A stretch of 64,000 nt of DNA, taken from positions 4,526,001 to 4,590,000 of the forward strand of contig NZ_CP031030.1 of the NCBI RefSeq assembly GCF_003711225.1. The letters are read 5' to 3'. Positions 19,301-26,742 of the stretch are shown piece by piece (the first letter of the stretch is position 1; the number at the start of each line of letters is the position of its first letter). Source of the stretch: Runella sp. SP2 (GTDB lineage Bacteria; Bacteroidota; Bacteroidia; Cytophagales; Spirosomataceae). Position numbers and translations under genes: made by a program. The notes beneath the pieces were generated by a model that was given only the letters and a program-made list of their open reading frames with translations, made no database searches and was not told the DNA's origin.

Positions 19301-19709
19301 GTCGGGGCCTGCCGAGCTTTCGGGAAGTACAGTGACATTGACAGGAACAACAGGAACGGTGCAGATTGTAGCCTACCAAACTGGAAACTCGGCGTTTTAT
19401 GCCGCCCCCAACGTCACTATTTCGTTCCGCGTAAACCCCGCTCCTGTGATTTTATCGGTGCCTACGACCACAACGCAAGTTATAGCATACCCGAACCCGA
19501 CGATGAATTTGTTGACGATAAAAGTGCCTAGCAATGTCGTCATTGAGGACATTCGGATGACAACCACCAACGGAATGACCCTACTCAATCAAACACCGCG
19601 TAGTAATAACGCTCAGGTGGACATGAGTCAATTCTCACAAGGCACGTATTTGCTGCACATCAAAACCAACGAAGGCTCCGAAACGCAGAAAGTGATTAAA
19701 CAGAACTAA
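16371..19709 (+). CDS. Exported M4 (thermolysin-type) metalloprotease with T9SS C-terminal domain
   Basis: This 1112-residue protein has a signal peptide (1-21), an FTP/PepSY propeptide region (about 70-290) and an M4 catalytic domain (about 330-615). Zinc ligands are H447-E-M-T-H451 and E471, spaced as in thermolysin, and the active-site HINSGIPNWAFF motif is present. Residues about 635-930 are unusual for M4 enzymes and look like a beta-propeller of TolB/WD type (repeated strands such as AYYVTTNDKFIKAI). A putative Ig-like segment follows, and the last about 75 residues (IAYPNPTMNLLTI to the end) are a type IX secretion sorting domain. It should be exported to the surface and matured by propeptide removal. 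Confidence 0.92.
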   Translation: MKKYLYTFACLGGLFFSAHAQKDLKQPSRTSVTTTDELARKLGAQDVDNSMYLRNANPIEKAVIDGSAGQLNEFTALREGIRVVKDPSTGLPIYIEGRPKTMLKSARKASTSAEAKAFDYLSSVKGLLRIENPDQQFELKQIDTDELGQSHLRLQQFHKGVPVYGGEVVLHTNRDEVTTLNGKFFPTPTLANTVANLTLQAAEKVALDELAKTTVVRTMTFGEKKLLQYDKPKTELFVYHHVDQTTHLTYRIEIHPNFLEHWVCFVDAHTGEVLKKYNNLCSLDGPVKATASDLNNVSRSIDAYLHQNRYYLLDASRISPDGKAMFKASLSSLPDSPIGGILTIDAQNSSVDNENLNLAHITSSNNSWNNRTAVSAHFNAATAFEYFKTVHKRNSIDGKGGTIISIINMNDEKGAMDNAFWSDKLMVYGNGKSAFKPLAGGLDVAAHEMTHGVIQNSANLEYESQSGAINESMADVFATMVDRRNWTIGEDVVRTTVYTSGALRDLANPNQGGTRDNGYQPKNMNEYYTGTEDNGGVHINSGIPNWAFFKFATATSREKAEQVYYRALTLYLTRLSRFIDLRLAVVKAATDLYGASSAEVSAAKAAFDAVGIIDAGSNSSTPTNQTLPTNPGEDFLLMYATGDKKLYNAPVNLSKFTPLVTAAIAHKPSVTDDGKFAYYVTTNDKFIKAINLQGTVTETVISNEAIWENVAVSKNGEALAAITVNQDKSLWIYSYTKKAWKKFTLYNPTSAQNVQSSQVKYADSFEWDATGEYIIYDAYNEIATAGIAAGTNSGKIGYWDVGIIKVWDNAKSDFGPGTINKLISNLEKGESIGNPTFSKNSPNIVAFDYIDPDGNNYIIGANIDRGELAGIVENNTIGYPEYSKTDVKMVFNTLASGRDDVGIIDLNTDKISPKGSSTSFVRNAKWMVWYGVGTRTLPKKQAQTINVSAIADRTTKDTPFGISATATSQLPVGFSLASGPAELSGSTVTLTGTTGTVQIVAYQTGNSAFYAAPNVTISFRVNPAPVILSVPTTTTQVIAYPNPTMNLLTIKVPSNVVIEDIRMTTTNGMTLLNQTPRSNNAQVDMSQFSQGTYLLHIKTNEGSETQKVIKQN

Positions 19710-19724
19710 GAAAACTCTGTTCAA

Positions 19725-19802
19725 CTGAGGTTGTGACCAACCTCAGGCACTTGTGTTTCTGGTTGCTCAACACTTGTGCTTCTGGTTGCTCACAACCAGA
19801 AG
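19725..19802 (+). repeat. Two perfect short hairpins plus a 23-bp direct repeat
   Basis: Hairpin one pairs CTGAGGTTG (19725-19733) with CAACCTCAG (19738-19746) around TGAC. Hairpin two pairs CTTCTGGTTG (19779-19788) with CAACCAGAAG (19793-19802) around CTCA. Between them, 19748-19770 and 19771-19793 are near-identical 23-bp direct repeats (2 differences). The GGTTGCTCACAACC core matches the hairpin array at 23996-24096 in layout. Confidence 0.85.
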
Positions 19803-19813
19803 AAAACCACAAC

Positions 19814-19850
19814 ACCCCGCTTCAAAAGTAATTTTTGGGACGGGGTTTTT
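19814..19850 (+). terminator. Intrinsic terminator after the M4 protease gene
   Basis: ACCCCG (19814-19819) pairs with CGGGGT (19841-19846), an inner CAAAA/TTTTG helix extends the stem, and the right arm runs into TTTTT (19846-19850). It follows the two CTCA-type hairpins. Confidence 0.65.
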
Positions 19851-19920
19851 CTTGGGCACAACTTTTTGACGGAGAAATGTGTTGCCTTTTTGTAACACCC
19901 ACATTAACAAGCTTCACACA

Positions 19921-21144
19921 ATGAAAAAAACAGTAGTTAGCCTTTTTGCCTTTTTGCTCTCACTTTCCGCGTTTTCACAAACTTCTATTCCCAAAAGTAC
20001 GTGGCGGGCAGCGCTCCTTCGAGGGCATAACGAAGTAGTATTTGGCCTTGAAATTACGCCCAAAGCCAATGGTCGCTACGAAGCAATCGTCATCAACGGA
20101 GCTGAACGACTTCCAATGGACGAAGCCTACTTAGAGGGCGATTCGTTGCACATTCCGATGCTCATCTTTGATTCGGATTTGGTCGTCAAAGTAGCTGGTA
20201 ATCAAATGAAAGGTTCGTGGAAGAAAAACCGAAATGGTACGTGGGTGTCGGTGTTGCCTTTCAAAGCAGATAAAGGAAAAATATATCATTTTGCCAAAAA
20301 ACCACAAGCGACTTCGCACAACGTATCGGGCAAATACGCTACTTATTTCCAACGCCCTGAACGCAAAGATTCGTCGTTTGCAGTAGGGATTTTGGAACAA
20401 AAAGGAAGCAAATTGGCAGGAACGTTTTTAACCCCAACGGGTGATTATCGTTATTTGGCGGGCGACATTGTGGGCGATAGCTTGTTTATGTCTTGCTACG
20501 ATGGTTCGCACGCGTTTTTGTTTCGGGCAGCCATTTTGCCTAATGGTAAAATTCGCGGAGGAATGTGGTCGGGTATATCGGGTTATCAACCGTTTACCTC
20601 TACCCGCGACGACAAGGCGGCTTTGCCTCCTCCAACGGCACTTACCTACCTAAAACCTGGCTACGAAACCCTCGATTTTTCATTTCCCGATACGAAAGGA
20701 AACAAAATTTCCCTCAAAGACGAGAAATACAAAGGCAAAGTAGTAGTACTGCAACTGTCGGGAACATGGTGCCCCAACTGCATGGACGAAACGAAGTTTA
20801 TGGTGCCTTGGTACAAAAAGAACGCCTCACGCGGGGTTGAAATCTTAGGATTGATGTTTGAACGCTCGCCCGACATGAAAGTGTCAGGACCCAAAATCGA
20901 CTTCATGGCCAAGCGTTTTGGCGTGCCCTATCCGCTCGTATTGGCAGGAACCAACGATGCCAACGCGGGACAAGCATTGCCAGCCCTTAACAAAGTGGCG
21001 GGGTACCCAACCACCATTTTTATTGATAAAAAAGGCCGCGTTCGCGAAATCCATACGGGCTTCTCGGGGCCAGGGACTGGCAAGTACTACGACCAATTTA
21101 TCGAAGAGTTCAATGCACTGATTAGCAAACTATTGGCCGAATAA
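19921..21144 (+). CDS. TlpA-like thioredoxin-fold protein with extra N-terminal domain
   Basis: The 407-residue product starts at 19921 (MKKTVVSLFAF), giving a clean signal peptide ending AFSQ; the upstream 14 codons of open frame are ignored. Residues about 20-225 form a beta-rich domain typical of Bacteroidota TlpA proteins (DUF4369-like region). Residues about 250-405 are a redoxin/TlpA domain with the active site W-C284-P-N-C287 and the cis-Pro segment GYPTTIFID. It is a periplasmic thiol-disulfide oxidoreductase, by family a reductant for cytochrome c maturation or envelope proteins; the actual partner is unknown. The MFS gene follows by 52 nt. Confidence 0.88.
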   Translation: MKKTVVSLFAFLLSLSAFSQTSIPKSTWRAALLRGHNEVVFGLEITPKANGRYEAIVINGAERLPMDEAYLEGDSLHIPMLIFDSDLVVKVAGNQMKGSWKKNRNGTWVSVLPFKADKGKIYHFAKKPQATSHNVSGKYATYFQRPERKDSSFAVGILEQKGSKLAGTFLTPTGDYRYLAGDIVGDSLFMSCYDGSHAFLFRAAILPNGKIRGGMWSGISGYQPFTSTRDDKAALPPPTALTYLKPGYETLDFSFPDTKGNKISLKDEKYKGKVVVLQLSGTWCPNCMDETKFMVPWYKKNASRGVEILGLMFERSPDMKVSGPKIDFMAKRFGVPYPLVLAGTNDANAGQALPALNKVAGYPTTIFIDKKGRVREIHTGFSGPGTGKYYDQFIEEFNALISKLLAE

Positions 21145-21196
21145 TTGAACGGTTAACAAATTAACAATTAACTGTCCCTAAGCACGTAACAGCCTA

Positions 21197-22396
21197 GTGT
21201 CTCAAAAAGAAAAATTACTCCTGTTTGTGTTGGCGTGTTTGAATTTCACGCACATCATGGACTTTATGATAATGATGCCGCTCGGGCCACAACTGATGCG
21301 GCATTTTTCTATCTCTCCGCAAGAATTTGCGCTATTGGTATCTGCGTATAGCTTTAGCGCGGGTTTGTCGGGTTTTATGGTGGCATTCATTGCCGACCGC
21401 TTCCCGCGCAAGCAAATCATGCTTATAGCCTACATCGGGTTTGTTGTCGGGACGCTGGCTTGTGCGATGGCACCCACGTTTTGGCTGCTGATGGCCGCCC
21501 GAACGCTGGCGGGTGTTTTTGGAGGTGTACTTGGCGCACAAGTGATGTCGATTGTGGGCGATGTGTTTGAATACGAACGCCGCGCGCGGGCCATGGGCGT
21601 CGTAATGACGGCTTTTTCGGTAGCGTCAGTGGTCGGTGTTCCGTTGGGACTGTATTTAGCGACGGAGTTTAGCTGGCACGCCCCTTTTTGGTTTGTGGGA
21701 ATACTTGGAGTAGTCGTGATTGGGTTGATATGGATGTACGTGCCGCGGTTGGACGGTCATTTGAAAGAACGTACCCAAACGAAGCATCACCCGTTGGAAG
21801 CGGTAACGCATATTTTGCAAGATTCCAATCAACTGCGCGCATTACTGTTGACGAGCGTAATTATGCTCGGTCACTTCAGCATCATACCTTTTATTTCACC
21901 CTATTTGACCATCAATGCAGGTTTTGGTGAAAACCAACTGTACTTAATTTACGCAGTAGGCGGAGCATTGACACTCTTTACTTCTCCCCAAGTTGGAAAA
22001 CTCGCTGACCGCAAAGGGAAATACCCCGTTTTTGTGGTGTTTGCGCTGTTATCGACCTTGCCAATGTGGCTTATAACCAACATGTGGACCAATAGCCTCG
22101 TGATTGTGTTGGGGACGGCCGCGATATTCTTTGTTTTTTCAAACGGACGTTTAGTACCTACGCAAGCCATGACGTCGTCGGTGGTATTACCGCAGCAAAG
22201 AGGAAGTTTTATGGCGATTAATTCTTCGTTGCAGCTGTTGATGCAGGCCGTAGCGGTGTATTTGGCTGGCATTGTCATTCAGAAAGCCCCCGACGGAAAG
22301 CTCTTGCATTACGACTGGGTAGGCTACGGGGCAATGATTCTCATCACGTTGAGTGTCTTCATCGCCCGCACTGTCAAGCCTGTGGAGGCAGTGTAA
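21197..22396 (+). CDS. MFS transporter, drug or sugar efflux type
   Basis: This protein of 399 residues has twelve predicted membrane spans and the MFS loop signature ADRFPRKQIML between spans 2 and 3. The start is a GTG (21197); no ATG fits the conserved N-terminus SQKEKLLLFVLACLNFTHIM. The LAGVFGGVLGAQ and VGVPLGLYLA segments resemble antiporter motif C-like sequences of efflux permeases (AraJ/DHA1 group). Substrate unknown. It is convergent with the Gfo/Idh gene across an 85-nt junction filled by an inverted repeat. Confidence 0.85.
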   Translation: MSQKEKLLLFVLACLNFTHIMDFMIMMPLGPQLMRHFSISPQEFALLVSAYSFSAGLSGFMVAFIADRFPRKQIMLIAYIGFVVGTLACAMAPTFWLLMAARTLAGVFGGVLGAQVMSIVGDVFEYERRARAMGVVMTAFSVASVVGVPLGLYLATEFSWHAPFWFVGILGVVVIGLIWMYVPRLDGHLKERTQTKHHPLEAVTHILQDSNQLRALLLTSVIMLGHFSIIPFISPYLTINAGFGENQLYLIYAVGGALTLFTSPQVGKLADRKGKYPVFVVFALLSTLPMWLITNMWTNSLVIVLGTAAIFFVFSNGRLVPTQAMTSSVVLPQQRGSFMAINSSLQLLMQAVAVYLAGIVIQKAPDGKLLHYDWVGYGAMILITLSVFIARTVKPVEAV

Positions 22397-22480
22397 GAGA
22401 GTGTCGAGGGTAGAGTGTCGAATAAATGGATTCAATTCGACACGCTGCACTCTACCCTCGACATTCAAATCGACACTCTC
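22397..22480. repeat. Large inverted repeat between convergent genes
   Basis: GTCGAGGGTAGAGTG (22403-22417) pairs perfectly with CACTCTACCCTCGAC (22448-22462), and the outer GAGAGTGTCGA (22397-22407) can instead pair with TCGACACTCTC (22470-22480). The word GTGTCGA recurs within each arm, so several alternative foldings exist. It fills the junction between the MFS gene and the Gfo/Idh gene and may serve as a bidirectional terminator. Confidence 0.75.
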
Positions 22481-22481
22481 A

Positions 22482-23915
22482 CTATTTCCATCCGTCCCGA
22501 TACTGGCGTTTTACAAACGCATTGGCAGGGTCGAAGTTGGTAATTTTCATGTTTTGACCATCCCAAAGTAGTTTTTTACGACCCGTAAACTTGCCATTTT
22601 CACGGTAGAGATAGCTACGAACGGCCAAATTTCCCATTAATACAATTTCGGTGAGCGGCCCTGCCTCGGCAAACGACGAGCTGGTGTAAGTACCATAACC
22701 TGCTTTGCACGCTTTGACCCACTGTTGTTGGTGGCCTGCGGTATCTCCTTCCACAAGTGGGCGGGTCGGAGTAGGGAATTTCACGTCTTGCAGCTGTCCC
22801 TTGACAAATAATTTAGGGTTTTCGCCAAAAAGCTCACAAGCCAATACCCCTTTGGTTCCGATAAACATCACACCGCCGTCGTTGTCGGCAAATACTTTTT
22901 CATAATCGCAGCCCTCGGGGAGTTTGGGTTTGATACCCCCGTCGTACCAAGAAAGGCTCAATTCTGAAAATTTCTTAGAACTTGGATGCGGGAATTTGAG
23001 GTGAACCGAAGTGGCTTGAGGCCCAATATCTTCAAAAAATGCTTCGCGGAAAAAGTCGCTATATACCGAACTCGCCGAACATTCGACCGATGTAGGATAG
23101 CTCAATTTTAACGTTCGGAACGGCACATCCATAAAGTGGCAACCCATATCACCTAGTGCCCCTGTGCCAAAATCCCAGTAGCCGCGCCAACGGAACGGCA
23201 TGTAGGCTTCGTGGTATTCGCGGTAAGGAGCAGTACCAAGCCACAAATCCCAGTCAACTTCGGCAGGAATGGGCATGGTTTCTTTTTTGTCGCGCGGAGA
23301 TTTTACTCCTTGTGGCCAAACGGGTCGGTCAGTCCACACCTCTACCGTATGTACTTCTCCAATCATCCCCGATTGTACAATCGCTTCGGTTTGGCGCGTG
23401 CCTTTGCCGCTACTCCCTTGGTTTCCCATTTGGGTCACGAGTTTTTTCTCTTGCGCAAGTTGCGTGAGCATTCGTGCCTCCCAAATGTCGTGGGTGAGAG
23501 GCTTTTCGAGGTAAATATGTTTGCCCAATTGCATCGCCGCACTACCAATGACGTAGTGCATGTGATCGGGGGTAGTGACAATCACCGCGTCGATGTTTTT
23601 GGCTTCTTTGTCCAACATTGTGCGGTAATCTTTGTAATAGGGTGCGTTGGGGAATTTTTCGCGGTATTTTTTGGCTTGACGGTCATCGACGTCGCAGAGC
23701 GCCACGATGTTATCGGAGCCGTTGTTGTAGGCTTGTTGGATGTTATAATCAGCTTTTCCACCACAGCCTATGGCCGCGATATTGAGCTTGTCGCTGGGGG
23801 CGGTATAGCCTTTGCCTAATACGTGCCGTGGCACAATCATGAAACTGGCGGCTGCTACTGCGCTACCTTTCAAAAATTCGCGACGAGCGACGTTTTTGCT
23901 GTCTTTTTGGTTCAT
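22482..23915 (-). CDS. Gfo/Idh/MocA oxidoreductase with twin-arginine export signal
   Basis: The 477-residue protein begins with a Tat-type signal (ARREFLKGSAVAAASFMIVP), so the folded enzyme with its bound nicotinamide cofactor should be exported. The Rossmann motif follows (NIAAIGCGGKADYNI), then the family EKPLTHD motif near residue 137 and a C-terminal beta-sheet domain. Members oxidise or epimerise sugars and polyols, often producing 3-keto sugars in the periplasm. Two exported TIM-barrel isomerase-type genes lie upstream on the same strand (24789 and 25782), so a shared sugar pathway is likely. The substrate is not visible from sequence. Confidence 0.9.
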   Translation of the reverse strand: MNQKDSKNVARREFLKGSAVAAASFMIVPRHVLGKGYTAPSDKLNIAAIGCGGKADYNIQQAYNNGSDNIVALCDVDDRQAKKYREKFPNAPYYKDYRTMLDKEAKNIDAVIVTTPDHMHYVIGSAAMQLGKHIYLEKPLTHDIWEARMLTQLAQEKKLVTQMGNQGSSGKGTRQTEAIVQSGMIGEVHTVEVWTDRPVWPQGVKSPRDKKETMPIPAEVDWDLWLGTAPYREYHEAYMPFRWRGYWDFGTGALGDMGCHFMDVPFRTLKLSYPTSVECSASSVYSDFFREAFFEDIGPQATSVHLKFPHPSSKKFSELSLSWYDGGIKPKLPEGCDYEKVFADNDGGVMFIGTKGVLACELFGENPKLFVKGQLQDVKFPTPTRPLVEGDTAGHQQQWVKACKAGYGTYTSSSFAEAGPLTEIVLMGNLAVRSYLYRENGKFTGRKKLLWDGQNMKITNFDPANAFVKRQYRDGWK

Positions 23916-23995
23916 AGGCTTGTAGTAGATGAGTGTTTTTCATCAAAGCCTAACGGAGTGGTTTTTTACTTTTTGGATGCGTGCATTGGAATGTG

Positions 23996-24096
23996 CATGG
24001 GGTTTCTCAAAACCCCATGACTTGGTTTCTCAAAACCAAGCGCTGTAACTTAACGAGGTTTTGAGAAACCTCTTCCGTGGATTTGAGAATCCACGG
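23996..24096. repeat. Tandem array of four perfect hairpins with CTCA/TGAG tetraloops
   Basis: Four perfect stems: CATGGGGTTT/AAACCCCATG (23996-24019, loop CTCA), CTTGGTTT/AAACCAAG (24021-24040, loop CTCA), GAGGTTT/AAACCTC (24055-24072, loop TGAG) and CCGTGGATT/AATCCACGG (24075-24096, loop TGAG). The first three share the core GGTTTCTCAAAACC or its exact complement. Stems differ but pairing and loop are kept. The array lies just after the ABC ATPase stop and before the Gfo/Idh start. Confidence 0.9.
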
Positions 24097-24100
24097 GCAC

Positions 24101-24721
24101 TTAGGACTTATAATCAGCCACGTTGATGACTTCGTCGCAAAAATCGTATTCAGCAGGAACGTTGGAACAAATAAGAACCAGTTGATTAGAGACAAGCTGT
24201 TGCACTTTTTCCAAATACCAAGCCGACCAGCGCGCATCAAGGTTAGAAGTTGGCTCGTCGAGCATGACCACGGGTACGTCCGAGTAAAAAGCCAAGGCAA
24301 GTTTCAGGCGTTGCTTCATTCCCGACGAGAAATATTTGATGGCCTTGTCTTTCGAGGCTGTCAGTTCAAGTTGTTCGATGATTTGGGCTTGCGAAATCGA
24401 CGGCTTGAAGGGCTTAAACCCCGCGTGAAAGTTCAGGAGTTCGGTAAGCGTAAACTCTTCGATGAGTTCGAGGTAAGGTGCGGCAATGACCAACTGCTTG
24501 TACCACTTATCTTCTTCAATCGTTTGATTGTCAATAATGTAGTTTATTTTTCCTTCGCTACAAGGAGTCGCGCCCGAAAGTACTTGGAGAAGTGTCGATT
24601 TTCCGCTGCCGTTGGGCCCCACAAACGTATAACTTTTGCCGCTTTGAAGGGTGTGGCTGAAGTTTCTAAAAATCCATTCGCGGTTGAAACGCTTGCCAAG
24701 TTGGTCGATGAGGAGGTGCAT
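24101..24721 (-). CDS. ABC transporter ATP-binding protein (no permease nearby)
   Basis: The 206-residue ATPase starts at 24721 (MHLLIDQLGK); a longer open frame upstream lacks family similarity and would cross a hairpin. Walker A is GPNGSGKST (35-43), the signature loop is the divergent FSSGMKQRLKLA, and Walker B is VVMLDEPTSNLD. It is short, as in heme-exporter-type (CcmA-like) ATPases. No permease or binding protein gene is adjacent, so its membrane partner must be encoded elsewhere. It interrupts an otherwise sugar-related run of minus-strand genes and is flanked on both sides by hairpins. Confidence 0.85.
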   Translation of the reverse strand: MHLLIDQLGKRFNREWIFRNFSHTLQSGKSYTFVGPNGSGKSTLLQVLSGATPCSEGKINYIIDNQTIEEDKWYKQLVIAAPYLELIEEFTLTELLNFHAGFKPFKPSISQAQIIEQLELTASKDKAIKYFSSGMKQRLKLALAFYSDVPVVMLDEPTSNLDARWSAWYLEKVQQLVSNQLVLICSNVPAEYDFCDEVINVADYKS

Positions 24722-24741
24722 GAAAAGTAAGATAAGCCCAA

Positions 24742-24775
24742 AACTTCGGCAAAGGTCTAAAACTTTACCGAAGTT
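24742..24775 (-). terminator. Hairpin between the first TIM-barrel gene and the ABC ATPase
   Basis: AACTTCGGCAAAG (24742-24754) pairs with CTTTACCGAAGTT (24763-24775), 13 pairs with a single G-T, loop of 8 nt. It lies 13 nt past the stop of the gene ending at 24789 and before the ATPase start, so it should separate the two transcripts. The following T-run is short. Confidence 0.6.
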
Positions 24776-24788
24776 AAAAAGCCTACGG

Positions 24789-25718
24789 CTAGACCTTTCC
24801 AACCCATTCTTTAAATAATACCAAGTCTTTCTTCATCGCAGTGATGAGGTCTTGCGACGGAATACTGAGTTTTTTTGCCCCATTTTCTGCTCCACCGAGC
24901 GGGTACTCGTAGTGCATCGTAATGGGTACTTGAAAATTGTACTGCTTCCAAATTTCAAAATATCGTTTCCAGTTGACTACTCCTTCACCCAGCGGACAAC
25001 CGAGTTTACCCCATTTGTCATTGTTTTTTCTCCAATAAAAATCCTTAATGGCCAGCGACTTGATGTGAGGAGCAATCAAGTGCAGTCCCGTTTCCCAAGA
25101 CCCACCTGCTTCGGCAGTCGCGTGATTGATATCGTACTGACAGCCAATAGCTTGGGAAGTAATTCCTTGAAGTTGCTGATGAAAATCCCATAACGACGCC
25201 CCAAAATAGTTTCCTGAGTGGTTTTGATAATGACCTACAGCGCCGTATTTTTCGTTGAGCGCTGACACAGCTTTGATTCGTTGACCGATAGCGGCACTTT
25301 GGGAAGCAATGTCTTTTTTGAGGTCGTAAGGATACCAGCCCATACGATAATGCTTGATTCCAAGAGATTTGGCCGTTTTGAGAATGCGTTCCGATTGCGC
25401 ATCGGCGTCCAAAATCGTGGTCACCATCATCGGAATTTCAAGTTTATGCTTTTTGAAAGCAGCCACTGCTTTGGGCAAATCTTCTTCTACGCGTTCGGGT
25501 AAGACGTGCCCCCCAGGACGAACGGTGAGGTCAAGCCCGTCGAAGCCAATCCCCGCAATCGTTTCGGCCAGTTGGTCATAGTCCTCAATCCATTGGAACA
25601 TTTTGGAGAAAACAAAGATTTTAGGCGAAGCCACCACGGGTGCTGCCACCGAACTAAAAGCCGACGGAGCAAGGGTACTTCCAACGAGCGTGGTTCCGAT
25701 AAATTGACGACGATTCAT
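24789..25718 (-). CDS. Exported sugar phosphate isomerase/epimerase-type TIM barrel
   Basis: A 309-residue protein of the AP-endonuclease-2/xylose isomerase-like superfamily. It opens with a Tat-type signal (NRRQFIGTTLVGSTLAPSAF). The barrel then shows the expected strand-end motifs: GFDGLDLTV, a metal-binding CQYDINHATAEAG, and the C-terminal MHYEYPLGGAE. Such proteins isomerise or epimerise free sugars or keto-sugars. With the exported Gfo/Idh enzyme (22482) and the second barrel (25782), this forms a likely periplasmic sugar-modifying set. The reaction itself is not known. Confidence 0.85.
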   Translation of the reverse strand: MNRRQFIGTTLVGSTLAPSAFSSVAAPVVASPKIFVFSKMFQWIEDYDQLAETIAGIGFDGLDLTVRPGGHVLPERVEEDLPKAVAAFKKHKLEIPMMVTTILDADAQSERILKTAKSLGIKHYRMGWYPYDLKKDIASQSAAIGQRIKAVSALNEKYGAVGHYQNHSGNYFGASLWDFHQQLQGITSQAIGCQYDINHATAEAGGSWETGLHLIAPHIKSLAIKDFYWRKNNDKWGKLGCPLGEGVVNWKRYFEIWKQYNFQVPITMHYEYPLGGAENGAKKLSIPSQDLITAMKKDLVLFKEWVGKV

Positions 25719-25781
25719 GTTGATATTAGTAATGTTTTATGAACGATTATGGTCTATTTCATGGGTACAAAGAAAGAGGCT

Positions 25782-26642
25782 TTACCCAACAATCTTGCGC
25801 GCATACTGCACATTTTGGGGATAGGCTTCGTCCAACGTTTTACCTTGTGGCATCGCGCCCTCAATGTGCGCCCATCCTTTGAACCGAATCTGTCGGAGCA
25901 ATTGACGAATCCTCGGCCAGTCAATCGAGCCTTGGCCGAGCAAATTGCCGTTTTCTTTGAGGTGGACTTCGCAAATGAGCTTTTGTTGACCCAGCAAAGG
26001 AATTTCAGTGTAAGGGTCGTGCCCTGCGTCGGCGGCGTTGCGCGGGTCGTAATACACTTTGAGATTAGGCGAACCCACGGCCTCAATGATATCGAGGTGC
26101 TCTTGCGCACTTAGGTAGGATTCAATCGCGAGCGTAATTCCCTGTTTTTCGGCTTTAGGAACAAGATTTTTTAGACGTTCGATGACGACCTTTTTTCCAG
26201 TCTCATCGTTTCGCAAATCACCCTGCGAAAAAAAAGCCAATAGTACCACCTTAACCTCTAGCGCTTTGGCAGCGTCGATACTTCCACTAATCCAGTCAAC
26301 GGTACGTGCTTCGGACTTGAGTGGGACTCGATTTAGTTCGCCAATGGCTAAACTTGCCATCTTAACCCCTGCATTTTGGGAAGCCTCCCGCATGGCCTGT
26401 TGGTTCTCGGGGCGTAGAAGATAACTTTCGTCGGAGCGAGAATTATAGCTGAGTTGCACACCATCAAGTCCTATCTTTTTGGCATACGCAAAAACGGCTG
26501 GATTACAGGCCCGTTGCAAAGACCAATCGCAAGCACCTAACGGATAACCACGTCGAAGCGAGTCGGATAACGGGTCAAAAGGAGCCGTGAAACAAGTGGC
26601 ACTTAGGAGCGCCGTTTGGCGGAGGGCATCGCGACGATTCAT
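25782..26642 (-). CDS. Second exported TIM-barrel sugar isomerase/epimerase-type protein
   Basis: This 286-residue protein belongs to the same superfamily as its neighbour but is a diverged copy rather than a duplicate. The N-terminus MNRRDALRQTALLSATCF is a Tat-like export signal; the barrel has GLDGVQLSYNSR, LAIESYLSAQ, a YYDPRNAADAGHDP metal-site segment and HIEGAMPQG. A Cys within the signal could alternatively make it a lipoprotein, though the lipobox is poor. It lies 63 nt upstream of the other barrel gene in the same direction and is divergent from recG. Confidence 0.83.
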   Translation of the reverse strand: MNRRDALRQTALLSATCFTAPFDPLSDSLRRGYPLGACDWSLQRACNPAVFAYAKKIGLDGVQLSYNSRSDESYLLRPENQQAMREASQNAGVKMASLAIGELNRVPLKSEARTVDWISGSIDAAKALEVKVVLLAFFSQGDLRNDETGKKVVIERLKNLVPKAEKQGITLAIESYLSAQEHLDIIEAVGSPNLKVYYDPRNAADAGHDPYTEIPLLGQQKLICEVHLKENGNLLGQGSIDWPRIRQLLRQIRFKGWAHIEGAMPQGKTLDEAYPQNVQYARKIVG

Positions 26643-26742
26643 AGAAAACGGAGGAGCTTGGACGTTAGTACCAAAAGCGAAGAATTGTTGGAAAAATACT
26701 CTTTAAAGGTTATTTTTACTAAAAAAACGTGCGTTTGCACTT

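Noticed and set aside
19748-19793. Possible CRISPR-like repeat
   Set aside because: Only two adjacent copies with no spacers; better explained as a local duplication beside hairpins.
23996-24096. Attenuator of the Gfo/Idh gene
   Set aside because: No leader peptide or mutually exclusive stems with a T-run; the hairpins are independent and sit at the end of the ABC gene.
24721-24802. Longer start (24802) for the ABC ATPase
   Set aside because: The extra 27 residues overlap the terminator hairpin of the upstream gene and do not resemble the ABC N-terminus; MHLLIDQLG at 24721 does.
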